Assembly: GCF_040581485.1 (NCBI RefSeq)
Contig: NC_090133.1
Location: 12,276,001-12,340,000 of the forward strand
Source of the DNA: Linepithema humile
Taxonomy: Eukaryota > Arthropoda > Insecta > Hymenoptera > Formicidae
Direction of reading: 5' to 3'
Length of the DNA stretch: 64,000 nucleotides
A program made the position numbers and the translations under genes. Shown here one piece after another: positions 20,580 to 31,919 of the stretch. The notes below the pieces were generated by a model. That model did no database searches and had not been told where the DNA came from. It saw only the letters and a list, made by a program, of their open reading frames with translations. Every line of letters begins with the position of its first letter. The first letter of the stretch is position 1.

Positions 20580-23456
20580 ATGACAAGTAAGGATAAGGAA
20601 ACTGCCAATGGGCTTCGGATTCCGGAGGCCTGCGTACCTGGGGGTATTGTCCCTGCACCTAGTGCGTCATTATTATGCGAAGAGTCAGCCGTCGCGTGCC
20701 CCGCGGGCGCGACGATGGAACATACTACCGCGAAGGAAAGGATGAGGAGGATCCTCTTGTCAGTGGGTAATACCACCAGTGGGATAGGGTTGCAGTCCTA
20801 TCTTTATGAGGAGGATAGGGCGGAGAAGCTCCTTAAGGGCTTTAAAACCGTCCTTGTTGGCCCACCACGCAAAAGATGCGGAGATGGATAAAACGGCCAG
20901 AATATATCTGGACCGGTACAAGGCTTGGGATGATGTGTCTCCCTTTGGAGCATCCCTGGGGGATGTGTCAGACGCCCTCTCCAGGGCGTTTGGCTTCATC
21001 CTCAGATGGGATGCGAGTGAGACCCTGGGCCAATTGCGCCGTGTAGTCGCTTTAGACTACACGCCGCTTGGCATCGGGCTCGAAGATGTGCCCAGAGCTT
21101 TTGCGGCGGAGCTTTATCTCTCCGTCACAAAGCTTATAGGGGATGAGCTCATCCTGGAGAGGGAAGATGACCGGGTCACCAAATGGCTCGAGAAACTCGG
21201 CATACCGTGGGTGTCGGGCACCTCAGAGGTTTGGAGGAAAGAGGACAACAAAGCTCTTCCCCCTGCCACCGGTCTACTAGGAGGAATGCCGCCAATTTCC
21301 AAAAGATCCGGAAAACCGGCGGCTAAAGAACGCGAAGTGGGAGAGGTAAAGAAAAGGTTTAGGTCCATCACCCTCCCCTCATCCTTTTCGGAGAACGAGG
21401 AGTCAGTCAGGGAGACGGGAGCGGTAGCCCCCCTCCCCTCGACTCCCACCACGATAGAGGAGGAGGAGGCCGGTGCGGCTCCCCCTACACTGGTTGCGCC
21501 CACGGCGGAGAACCCCCAGCCGAGTCCATCCACACGGATGGAGGGCCTGCCCCTGCCTGTGGTGGAACTTGAGGACTGCCCCCTCTCCTCTGTAGAGGAG
21601 GAGATGGCGGAGGAGGCTACCCCTTCCACCTTAACGGGTAAATCCATCAGGGTCCCTGTGGGTAAAAGAGCTGGCTGGACGAAACGTTTCGCCAAGCTTA
21701 ATAGGGAAAGAGGCAGGCCACGCCTCAACAGATCAGACCCATTCGCCGAACCAACTGGCGAAATCGAGACGAACGAGTCGGAGGACCCGTTCTCGGACGA
21801 AGTTGGGGGCGAAATAGTGCCCCCTGCGTTTACTGGCCCACAGAGGTACGGAGCGCAGCAGAGGATCCACGGAGCTCCTCTCCATCGAGGGCGTTAGACA
21901 ATGCTCGAAGAATCTTCGAGGCGTACAAAATGGCTGCCTCAAGATGAGCGTCTATGTCCTGCGTGAGGTCCTTAAGACCCTGATAAACAGGGCCGTTGGG
22001 GGTGGCGATCCTGGATATTGGAAATCTAGGTTTGCCGCCGAGGAAAGGGACAACGGGACCCTAAGGGCCCAAGTCCAGAGCCTGACTAAGAGGTTCAAGA
22101 AGCGGAAGGCGGAACTGGCGGACGTGAGAGCAGGAGAGAAAGGGCTCTCGCTAATAGAGCGACGCCAGCAGACGCTTACGAGGGGGGGCTCTCCTCTCCC
22201 TCCGGACATCAACATGGAGGAAGGCATCTTGCAGGGTCCCAAGGAAGTTGAGGAGAGGGCAACCTCTCCCACTCCTGTACCGGCCCCCATCGCTACGACC
22301 CTTCTGGGTATACATGAGGCCCTGCAGGGCCTCAATAAGCGGATGGAGGCGTTGGAAGTAGAGCTGGTGGTGGCACGTAATGCTCCACCCGCCTCCCGTG
22401 CCCGTGCTGTTAGCAGGGGAACAATGGGGGCGAAGAAAAAGAAGGGGACCAAGAAGATCACCTCCAACAGGACTGCCCCTCCTACTAAGGCAGAGAGGGT
22501 CTCCGGAGGGGATAAGAGAGGAGTGGGAGTGATCCCCCTCCCGCCTCCACCCTGGTGATAATTAGCGGGGACCACCACCGGCCACATCGAGCCAGAAGTA
22601 AATGGGAAGCCTGCGAGCTCAGGCCCGCACAATCCCCTCCAGTGCCCACTTGGGCCACAGTAGTGCGCAGCGGCCGCGGCCGCCGTAATCGAACTGGCAC
22701 TTCTCAGCCCGCTCCGACTCTTCCCTCTCAGAGGAAGGGGGAGGAGAAGAAACAGGATCGTGTTAACGCGATAAAGAGGGCGAAGAAGAGGATGCCACGC
22801 TCGGCAGAAATCCTCGTTTCCACGAAAGAGCCAGCCACTTTCACGGAGACTATGAGGAGGGTGAGAGCCGACATCTCTCTACCGGAGCTGGAGATCGACC
22901 GAATAAGGTCGAAAACCAGTTTCAGTGGGAGCTTCCTCCTGGAGATTCCAGGCAAGAGGGAGGAAGCGGAGACAAAGGCGTCGCACCTTGCCTCCACGAT
23001 GCGCATTGCTCTCGGTTAGACCGAGGAAGTAAAAATAACGCGGCCATCCCGTTGACTTGACCTCCGGTTGTCTGGGATCGGATTGAGAGTTTGGAGAATT
23101 TGGACGACATTCAACAGGCCGTAGCAAAGGCTGGGGGTCGTTCCCCCAGTGAGATTAAGTTAGGTCCCTGGCGTGACGCAATGCGCGGAGAGAGGACCGT
23201 CTGGGCCCAATGCCCAGATAGAGCCGCAATCAAAGCCGCGGAGGCAGGGGGGGTCATAGCGGGTTGGTCCACCCTCAAGGTGGAATTGCTTAAAAGCAGT
23301 CCGGCCTGCTGCTACCGATGCCACGCCCGTGGTCATACGCAGCAGCACTGCCCGTCCACTGTGGTCCGGTCAGTCTGCTGTTTCAACTGCGGAGGAGAAG
23401 GGCACAAATTGGCGCAGTGCAAGGCTCCGGCCCAATTTGTGCAACGAAGAAGGTGA
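20580..23456 (+). pseudogene. LINE ORF1 (Gag-like, two CCHC zinc knuckles), frameshifted
   Basis: The coding signal moves between frames: 20580-20870 (KDKETANGLRIPEAC...), 20870-21897 (WDDVSPFGASLGDVSDALS; acidic and Pro-rich tail), 21944-22558 (coiled-coil-like, ...LNKRMEALEVEL, then Lys-rich), 22555-23019 (EILVSTKEPATF...) and 23060-23456. The last block ends with CYRCHARGHTQQHC and CFNCGGEGHKLAQC, two CCHC knuckles typical of R1/I-type LINE ORF1 proteins. Known: ORF1 binds LINE RNA. At least four frameshifts or stops make it non-functional. The long minus-strand frames here are shadows. Confidence 0.8.
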
Positions 23457-23459
23457 AGG

Positions 23460-24345
23460 CGGACCACAGGGCGGGAACGGAGGCTTGTCCTCCAGTCCCC
23501 CCCCCCCTCCCGTCGGAAACCGCCAAGACGATTGGAGGAGGAAGGCAGAAGAGTCGCCGTTGGAAGTAGAGGGGAGCCCAATGAAGGGCCCGCCCCCTCT
23601 GCTAAAAAGACGCCCCCCCCCCAGTAGAGGCAGAGTCATTACCGCCGTGGTCTGCCTCGGTTAGGGACAGCGCGGTGGAGGACGGAGCTCCTCCAGCTCA
23701 AATGGAGACCGAGCCTCTGGGCTCGACTCCTGGGTGGAAGAAAGGGAGAGACGAAGGAAAGGAGGGGGATGATTCCTCTTCCGCAGCCCCCCGCCCAGCC
23801 AAGGTTAAAGCCTTGGCAAAACGGAAGGTTTCAGAGAGGCCCCCCACGGAGTGATGGCCTATGCAGATTATTGCTCCGTGGAGAGAGTCAGAAGGAGGCG
23901 GCAATGCGGAGATTGGGCCCCTTTCGGCACCTGCCCCGCTCCATCCCTCCCCTAGAGGTAATGACTAGAGGATGAGGGGAGGTAAACACACCTCCCACTC
24001 TCTTATTGGGGGAGAAGAGGGCGTAGCCCTTAACGGGGCCGGCTAGGGAGGGGGGGGGGGGTCTGGAAGTAATGCTACTGACGGTTCTCAGGCGCCCTTC
24101 TTAATAACCTGCGCCCCACTTAATAACCTGCGTAGATCACGTAATGGGGGTGAGGTTTTAGTGGGTAGGCACCATCCCAGCAAGCTCAGCTGGGTGGTGA
24201 ATCCCACACTCCCTTTCCGCAGTGTGGTTAGGGCCGGACGGGCTAGCCGGACGGTCAGGATCACACATTGCACGCGGAGGGGGGTCAAAGCGAAGATTTT
24301 CTCACCCCTATTGGGGCACTGGTTATGCTGGTGCCCCAAACAACA
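23460..24345 (+). other. LINE 3' region, non-coding
   Basis: GC-rich sequence with C and G homopolymer runs (23500-23512, 23612-23625, 24049-24060) and a structured-looking 3' UTR (CCCAGCAAGCTCAGCTGGGTGG, 24177-24198, can form a hairpin). No recognisable ORF2 residue blocks in any frame. Confidence 0.5.
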
Positions 24346-24367
24346 AAAAAAAAGCTCTTGTTATTGT

Positions 24368-24904
24368 TCTTTTTTGCAGGTTTTCTTCTGGTTGTTGGTT
24401 GAGGATTTCCAACTGTCCCTCTCCCGAGATAGAGATATAAATAGCGTGATCTTCCATTTTTCGAGCTGTTTCATATGTTTTTATGAAAAATTATGAACAT
24501 ATTTTACGACATTAAAAATTTATAACATTAAATGTTTCATGTCCGGTTCTACCAACGTAGATTAACTTTAATCTACGTTGATGGAACCGGGCATTAGATA
24601 TTTATTTTGTAGTATAATTAATTGTTTATAATTACTACATGGTCCAGTAATGCGTCGATAATCCAGTGTAATCCAATTATTTTGCGGCTGAATGTTTTTC
24701 ATTATTGCCTTTGTCACATTAATATCTTTTGAAGGCCATAAAAATTTCTGAGTATTAAAATTAACCCACTGCTGCGGTATTGTCGAACATCAATCGTCGT
24801 AAAATATAATGTAATACATGATATGAAATAAACATTTTTGTGAAAATAATTATTATGTTTAAAATGTTTTTTATTATACTTTATTTCATTAAATATTTCT
24901 TCCT
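24368..24904. other. Spacer with a 48-bp perfect-type hairpin
   Basis: No gene is seen. At 24543-24590 the arms GGTTCTACCAACGTAGATTAA and TTAATCTACGTTGATGGAACC fold on each other with almost no loop, possibly the fused ends of a deleted TIR element. Confidence 0.55.
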
Positions 24905-25790
24905 TATAATCAATGCTTACAATTATATATGTAAAAGAGGCATTATGTAATTATCGCTATTATAAAAAATTTCTAAACCTTTATTGTCTATTTCTGTTGC
25001 AGATACTATTTGGAGATTTGGTGTTTCTCTATTTGTTATATATATTTTTATATCTTGAGAATTGCAAGGATACATAGGTATCGATTGAAGATCTAGATAT
25101 TTTTTTCCCAAGATAATTGGATTTTCATCTTTTAAACCAAGATATTTTATAGAAAAAATGGATCCATCTTTTAAATAGCAACAATTATTTGGAGATTTAG
25201 TTGTTAGTGTAAAATTTTAAAATTTTATTTTTTTATACAATTTGCACGATAATTGATTGTTTGTATTTTGACATTGTAAAAGGAGGCTTCTCCCATCTGG
25301 CTTTATAAATAACGGCTCATCAGTATTGGAACTGTTATAATTATTTGTACATTTTATTACGCGTTCATGGATTCTATTATTTAGTTGCGATAGCGGTTTT
25401 TCTGATTTGCGCAACATTTTTTTTATATTTTTCATGTAGTTTTTTAAAGAAAAATGCACTAAATGTATTAAGGGAACCATATATCTTAACATCATGACAG
25501 ACATGAATTAGATTGTGAACATTGTAGACTATATTATCCTTAACATATAATGATTTAAATATTTTAACAAAATATATTAATAATTCATGTGCATATGTAT
25601 TATTACGCAAGCAATCTGTTGTATTACATAGAATACGTATGGCAACATGTAGAGCACAGAAATGTTTAAAGTAATCTTCTTTTAAGTATTTGCGTAAAAT
25701 TATGGGTCCCAAATATAAAAGAAATATTCTAAATTCCATTTCCAACTACTTACCAACGATCTAATACATTTAAACTTTGTGGATAATGGC
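24905..25790 (-). pseudogene. Second CACTA/Tnp2-like transposase remnant
   Basis: Read on the minus strand, it gives FRIFLLYLGPIILRKYLKED, then LHVAIRILC, NVHNLIHVCHDVKIYGSLNT, then in another frame EKPLSQLNNRIHER, and from 25111 a C-terminal ILGKKYLDLQS-type block. The order matches 6470-7272. Frameshifts near 25430 and 25215 and a missing N-terminal half show that it is dead. The two remnants are clearly diverged, so they are separate old insertions. Confidence 0.7.
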
Positions 25791-25847
25791 TAAATTCGAT
25801 CGGTATAAATTTACGTAATGTTATTAAATCGTTAGATAATGTCTCTA

Positions 25848-26125
25848 CAGGATGTCCCATTTTAAATTACGCACCTGAATATCTCGTCAGGGGAGCCACC
25901 AATCCGAAAATAACCCTTACAAAAGTTGTTGGGTTCGGAGGGGGACATCCGATAATGACATTGGTTTAACCTAGGGTGTACATGCCAAGGTCATATAGAG
26001 ATCAACTTTTTTTTTAAATGAAACACCCTATTTTTGATTCCAAAATCTAATAGCTGGTGTCAAGGGCTTTTCAAAACACTATAATGAAGTTATTTTTCAT
26101 TAAATTCATGAAATTCGAAGAAGCA
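25848..26125. repeat. Mariner-type long-TIR arm (orphan end)
   Basis: Starts CAGGATGTCCCATTTTAAA after a TA. The ~280 bp match, in reverse complement, the segment 56823-57102 and more distantly 54090-54366. Only one arm is present here. Confidence 0.65.
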
Positions 26126-26258
26126 AGAAATCGGAGCTTCAGTTTTAAACTTGTTGTTACACTTTTCTTTTTTACTTTTCAATACCGAAAACTTTAATTT
26201 ATTTTATTAACTTATCCAGACAGCACACATTGTGTTAAAGATATCTGAAAGACCTTAA

Positions 26259-27056
26259 CCAGTTGAGTGGTAATGTATCATATATGTACAAAAAAAAAAG
26301 TGCCAAACGTGGTAATGTATCATATATGTACATTTCTAAATAACTCCACTAATTTTCAATAGATTTGCATAAAACTTGATATCCTAAGGTTTTTTGGGCT
26401 GCTGAACTCGAATCTGTTATCAAAATTGCAAAATTCAAAATGGCGGATCCAATATGGCGACTGTTAATTGTTAAAACGACTAAAATATTAGAGTTAGGTA
26501 AAATATGTATAAGACTTTATTTGTAAAGCTTTTTATGAGCTTCATTTTTTGTTTGACAACTTTTCCCGTACAATGAATATTTTCTGAAATAATTAACAAA
26601 AACAGTTTTATTTTTTAACCTTTGGGGGGGCTGGGGGGCGGAGAGGGCATTTGCGCAAAAAATTCATTTGGGAATATTATTTATTAGATAAAATAAGTAT
26701 TTAGGCTGAATATAAGCCAAATCGAAGGTGATAGCTTTTCGGAAGTCCACCCCCCTTTTTTGATCCACCTCCACTTTTGACTGGAAAGTCGTAGTAAACA
26801 TTTTCAAAAATCATTGTTCTTGTCTTGAAACGCCCTTTCAAATGATCCCCACTCGACCCATAGTGCCATTTAACATTTTACATCCCTATTCTGCCTCCCC
26901 CCCCCCCGCCTCCAGGGAAAGGAGAATCCACACCCATTCCGAAAAGTTGCTTTTCCAAAAACTTTGAACCCATGTTTCACCGTTTTTTGATATTTTAACT
27001 TTTGGCTCTTACCACTTTTGGCACAAATCTTTCGGAAAAGTCTACCACTCAACTGG
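26259..27056. mobile_element. Non-autonomous DNA element with TTAA target duplication (type 1)
   Basis: The ends CCAGTTGAGTGGTA and TACCACTCAACTGG are inverted and flanked on both sides by TTAA (26255-26258, 27057-27060). The 798-bp interior has no transposase. A direct repeat GTGGTAATGTATCATATATG occurs twice at its left end. TTAA duplication suggests piggyBac or Kolobok-like mobilisation; which one is not decided. Confidence 0.8.
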
Positions 27057-27060
27057 TTAA

Positions 27061-27386
27061 AGACGTCTAGAAATCAAATGAGTCATTCACATACTTTAAA
27101 ATATGCGTACTGTTTGAATTACTCTTATTTGAAATGATAAAACAGTGAGTTTATTTACTAAAATCTAAAAAGTTTATATAAATTTTAAAGAAATTTTAAT
27201 GAAATTTTAATGAGAATAAATTTTAATGAAATTTTTATTCAATAACTATTTTGCACTGATAGAGAAATCACACTGTTAACAAAATTTTCGTCCTCTCTGT
27301 AGCTCTCGTCACTAAATAATGAAGAAACACAGCGCGTTTGACTGTCACTGTTGCTTGATTACATCAACAAATGTCGCTTAACAACA
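27061..27386. other. AT-rich spacer, no gene
   Basis: Contains repeated TTTTAATGAAATTTT words; no frame of interest. Confidence 0.35.
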
Positions 27387-27390
27387 TTAA

Positions 27391-27587
27391 GGCTGATCTA
27401 CAATATGCTTCTTGCGTATTGTTTCTTGCTTTTTATCTTTTTGCTTTTTATGTGTTTATTTTATGGAATCAAGAAGTATCGTCGTTTACAATTTATTATC
27501 CTTTCTGAATTTTCGAAGAAAAATATTACTTCACATAGAGGCAAAAAGACAGAAAATAAAAATCAATAAGCACATTGTAGATTCAAC
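27391..27587. mobile_element. Small TTAA-flanked MITE (type 2)
   Basis: A 197-bp element with ~24-bp imperfect TIRs (GGCTGATCTACAATATGCTT at left, AAGCACATTGTAGATTCAAC at right) and TTAA on both sides (27387-27390, 27588-27591). The 72-codon frame over it is not a gene. Confidence 0.7.
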
Positions 27588-27818
27588 TTAATAGTTATCA
27601 CAATATTGTAAAGTAAAACTCAGCATGTCTTCGCAAAAGCACAATCAAATGTAAATTAACGTTTGTTTTAAATACCGCACTTTTCTACAGCTCCCGAAAA
27701 TCTGACATCTGTCTCCTTGTTTACATTCTCTTAGCAACAACTTGTTTATTTACAATATCCTAGTAACTGTTAAACATTCACTATTTCTTAGCAACTATCC
27801 TCTTTTATTAATTCCGCA

Positions 27819-28937
27819 CATATATGTAATACTCCTATATCGCTAGCAGAGTGTCGATCCTTAGCCCAAACATTACGGTGCAGACGTATAATAGCCTCTC
27901 TCTCGCGCACGGTCCAGCTGCTTTGTGCGCATGCGGTTACATTTTTTAAAACAGCATTATTTTACAGGCGATATTTTCACATAATTTATATTCGTGATCT
28001 GTGCGATGGTGCGAATTTGTTTTTTGTGTCAGAAAAAGGCAGCAAAGGATGGAAGTTTATCTTTGAAATAAATACACAAAATTAATATTATTTAATCACG
28101 ACTAATTGTGTAAAGATATTCATAAAAATGTAACATTATATATACGTAACCGATTAAAAGAAATTGTGGACATGAGCGCAATCTTTATTTTATCCTACAT
28201 TTCACAAATTCAAAAAACCCAAGTAAAATGTATTTCTTATAATTTCACATTAAATTTGATCCAATCTAATATGTACGTCTTTTATGTATTTACTTATGTA
28301 CCATCATTTCTCTTTTCTGAAAAAGATTACTGATGAAATGATTTATTTCATGAAGATTTGAAGAAATATTTACGAGATATTTTATGTTGAAATACGTCAG
28401 ATTAAAGCATAAAATATTTTGTATTCCATTTTTGTCTATTTTACTCGTACAACTTTTTACGCTGAATATTCCGAGGAATCGATGTAAATTAAATCTTAGG
28501 ATCGTTCCATTTAAAACAGTAATAATGACTTGCTTGAACTATCAAAAACGCTTCTACATAAAAAGATTACATTTTCCAATTCCATATCTTATTCTCGAGA
28601 TATTTTAGAACGTCAATTAAAATGAAAAACCCTGCATCTATAATTTCAATCTTTCTCTTCAAATATTATTATTCGTTAATTAACATTTATCCGTCAGAGG
28701 TACGTTGCGAATAAACATTCGGGCGCGACCGGGTAATGTTTTCTCTGTTTCGCGTTCTTTCCGTTTTATTTTCTAATGCTTTGTCTCTCGCTCACACTCA
28801 CTCAATAGACGCGCCTGCGCATAATGAGGCTTGACCGTCCATGCCCATATTTGGAATTCGTGCATCTCTCTTTTATGGGGCTCGTCCCTCTCATTGTGAA
28901 GATACGAGACTAGCAATATAGGAGTATTACATATATG
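27819..28937. mobile_element. Non-autonomous element with 8-bp TSD, possibly P-like
   Basis: The ends CATATATGTAATACTCC and GGAGTATTACATATATG are inverted, and the 8-bp duplication ATTCCGCA is perfect (27811-27818, 28938-28945). TIRs starting CA with an 8-bp TSD fit P elements (hAT also makes 8 bp, but its TIRs usually start CAG). A short frame from 28003 reads MVRICFLCQKKAAKDGS, reminiscent of the start of a THAP zinc finger as in P transposases, but stops after 21 codons. The family call is tentative; the element limits are firm. Confidence 0.75.
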
Positions 28938-29022
28938 ATTCCGCAAATCAATATATCGATCGCGGTTCTATCAGCTGTCAAACGCGATATCGGGCGACAA
29001 AAATCAAAACGGCGAGGACGCA

Positions 29023-29285
29023 ACAATATCTATGGCTTGGTACAAGAAGTGCCAATATCAAATTTCTACTTAAATGAACCAAGACTAGAAATGTGTTTGA
29101 AAACTCTTGTATATTGTGTACAAGAAATGGTAATGTCAAAATCTAAATAAAAATGAGGGTAACAGCTTCCACTTATACTTATATCAAGTTATTTAATCAT
29201 AAACTAAAAAAATTTTTAACTAGACATATCTCAAGTTGATAAATATTGACATTGACACTTCTTTCACCAAGCCACAGATATATAT
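29023..29285. repeat. Inverted-repeat MITE, ~260 bp
   Basis: Left arm ATCTATGGCTTGGTACAAGA matches right arm ...TTTCACCAAGCCACAGAT in reverse complement over ~36 bp. The TSD is not clear. The 71-codon frame overlapping it (28935-29150) is not recognised. Confidence 0.6.
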
Positions 29286-29289
29286 TAAG

Positions 29290-29701
29290 AATCAAATACT
29301 TATCGGGTTTTTAGCATTTTCGTAGTACAAATTTTTTCAAATCGTGACGACAGATTATGCTCGATTTCGTTTCTGCTCGTTCGCTGCGTTTTTGCTGCCA
29401 CACTGCTAGCATATTCATAATATTTAGTTCACTGGGTTCAAGCATACTGCAATAAAATTATAGGTTACAGAATTATTATAGAGTAAATATAAATTATAAT
29501 TTGTATTTATCCTTATTTATAATTTTGTATTTACCCTTATTTATAATTTTATATATTTTATATATTAAAATAATAGTTAATTAAAAAGACAATAATTACC
29601 TTGGATTAAGAATGTTATTTTTGACCCGGTTGAGTGAAGTGGTTATTCTAATCTATAAACATCAAACACAGCATAAGAGACATACATAGGTTAAAAAATT
29701 A
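29290..29701. other. AT-rich spacer, no gene
   Basis: Short ATTTATAATTTTGTATTTA-type repetitions and no supported frame. Confidence 0.35.
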
Positions 29702-29705
29702 TTAA

Positions 29706-30616
29706 GGGGGTATTCTAGTGTGGCAGGTAAAAAAAAACATTTTTTTTTGCATATTCTTATAGTTTGGGGTCTTGAAAATGTGTCCATAACATATTAAGGT
29801 AAAATTCGTAAAATTGACCGATAAAGATTTAAAGAGCGCAGCTAAAGAGAACACGTACAGTATTCTTAACTTCTTTTCGATTTTTTCTGCCATCGGTGCG
29901 CTTGTTATTTGTGAAAAGTGTACAAAAACATAACATTTAGTGAAGCAAGTTCCCGTGGATTGGGATTCACTTGGTATAGCCGACTAAAAGTAAGTTACTG
30001 AAATTATTCATTATCCACATCGTAACTGCATGCAAAACTTTAAACGCGTTTTTCTCGAAACGACATTTTTCAAATCGGGCGTGTATTTTTCTCAAAAACT
30101 ACTGAACCGATCGACTTGCAGTTTTGCACACATATAGTGTACATATTAGGCTATCGTTCCAGCCTCCGTCATTTTGATCTCTTTAAAATTACTATTTTTC
30201 CGGGCCGCAAAATGTGAAAAAAATTAAAAAAAAAAAAAAAAAATTTTTTTAGTAAAAATCAGAGTACTTTTTTTCAAGCGCCGCCATTTTGTCAATTTTT
30301 ATTCAAATTATTTATTCGAGGGACGAACGATAATCACATTCGTAAGGAATAAAATAAAAAAAAATTTGTTTATTTCAGATGACGAGGACGGCGGCAATGG
30401 TCACACCCGATAAAAAAGGTTTTTTGCGACATGATCTGTGCGTCCACCTCTATATCTTATAAAATTTTTAATAAAAGGCTTTGAAAAAATTTGAGATGTT
30501 ACTAGAAATATGAATAAATGTGAATACAAAACTTCAGCTCTGTAGGTTTAACCATTTTTATAAAATTAATTTCCAAAAATCGTTTTGAAAACATGTGTTC
30601 ACACTAGAATATCCCC
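29706..30616. mobile_element. Non-autonomous DNA element with TTAA target duplication (type 3)
   Basis: The ends GGGGGTATTCTAGTGTG and CACACTAGAATATCCCC are inverted with TTAA on both sides (29702-29705, 30617-30620). 911 bp, no transposase. The TIR starts with G runs, unlike types 1 and 2, so it is a separate family. A similar right end (CATCCCCTTAA) occurs at about 61391. Confidence 0.8.
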
Positions 30617-30620
30617 TTAA

Positions 30621-31443
30621 TAAAGAATATAAACTATAGTTTCAAATTATCTTATATTACCTTATTATTATTATCTGACAGTCCATCGCCTCATTAATTT
30701 GGATTGCTTGAAGCCCTTCGTTTTACAATATTTTATTCAAGCACTCTACAATTAATGCCCTGTCTAGATCGGAGGATAATTTTACTTGTGGCTCATTTTT
30801 TTATCAATTAAAAAAAATTATTTGAGTAAACTATCCATTTCACAAGTAGGATCCTTTATTGGTCCAAATTAGGCATAACTGAATGAAATTGTAGGTTATG
30901 CATCTCTCCCAGAATTGCCATAGCAGACGACTTTATAAGTCCGTTTAGTGATGTCTTACAAAAGATCCGTCAGACGTCTGTACATCGTCTTTAGTTAATG
31001 TCTCAAAGACGTAATGAAAAGGACGTCTACAGAACGTCGTTAAGACATGCGTGTTGTGTGGGGAATATGACCATGCCGATTGGCGACAAGATATTGCCTA
31101 ACACAATTATAATTGAATAAAGTAAAATTATATAAGTTGGATTGCAAAATAAATAAATAATCTTAAAATATAATAAATATTACAATTACAGCATTAATTT
31201 TTATATTTTAATAATAAAAATACATGTCACAATTCACTTAAATGCTAAAAAATTTTTTTTTTTAAAGTAATATTTAAACCAGCAATATGCAAAATATTAG
31301 CCAGACGTCTTACCCATGCCTACCCTAAGTTACGCTTGTTAATGCTCGGTAGATTACGCACACGCAAATGTTTAAACGTGTTTTTCTCGCTTATTCTTAA
31401 GAGTTGCGTCGTATCACGGATTAGTGAGAAGTGCTACTACACA
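30621..31443. other. No gene seen
   Basis: AT-rich apart from a cluster of GACGTC(T) words at 30980-31045. No coding frame. Confidence 0.35.
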
Positions 31444-31445
31444 TA

Positions 31446-31917
31446 CAGGGTGTTCGATAATTGCTGAATCACCTCTCGGTTGTAGGTAGAGCGGTTTAAA
31501 CCGAATAGAAAAGTCCTCTATTATTTTGCGATTTTCGCAATAATTAATGAGGAATTAATTAAAAAATATCGATCAATTCGCGCGAGTTTAAGAGCGCGGC
31601 AAAAAAAGACTCGTAGTGATACAGCCCATTGTTATTTGGTTACTAGGCGCGCGATAAATCGTTGGGAGGAGCGCTCTATAAATGACAACGGCACATACGA
31701 GCGGTGTGTAACGCTAGATCCTTGTGTCTTAGCGACCACGCAACAACGGGCTGTCTTTTCTCGCCGCGCGCTTAGATTCGCGCAAATTGGCCGATCTTCT
31801 TTAATTAATTTCTCATTAATTATTGTGAAAATCGCAAAACGATAGAGAACTTTTCTACTCGGTTTAACCCGCTTTACCTGCACCCGAGATGTAATTCAGC
31901 AATTATCGGACACCCTG
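31446..31917. mobile_element. Mariner-type MITE, 472 bp
   Basis: CAGGGTGTTCGATAATTGCTGAA at left and TTCAGCAATTATCGGACACCCTG at right are inverted, with TA on both sides. The arms extend ~170 bp (AAAAGTCCTCTATTATTTTGCG etc.). A truncated relative lies at 54774-54905. Frames inside (31632-31883) are non-coding. Confidence 0.85.
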
Positions 31918-31919
31918 TA

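Larger units (their letters stand above)
20248..24355 (+). mobile_element. R1-like LINE, full 5' end but no ORF2 (internally deleted)
   Basis: The element is bounded by a 12-bp TSD TCTTGTTATTGT (20236-20247, 24356-24367) and ends in a poly-A run. It begins CTCTGGCGACGGCGTGCC, has a GC-rich 5' UTR and a degraded ORF1 with two CCHC knuckles, then about 900 bp ending GTGCCCCAAACAACAAAA. No endonuclease, RT or RNase H motif is found, so ORF2 has been deleted. Its composition (GC-rich) differs sharply from the AT-rich flanks. It starts one base after the TSD of the preceding LINE. Confidence 0.8.

Noticed and set aside
21114..22632. Minus-strand ORFs of 204 and 226 codons
   Set aside because: Antisense shadows of the LINE ORF1, which shows the zinc knuckles and consistent composition on the plus strand.
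27351..27569. 72-codon hydrophobic ORF that could be a membrane peptide
   Set aside because: It coincides with a TTAA-flanked MITE and starts outside it; hydrophobicity follows from the T-rich strand.
31632..31883. 69- and 83-codon ORFs
   Set aside because: They lie inside the 472-bp MITE, where both arms are inverted copies.
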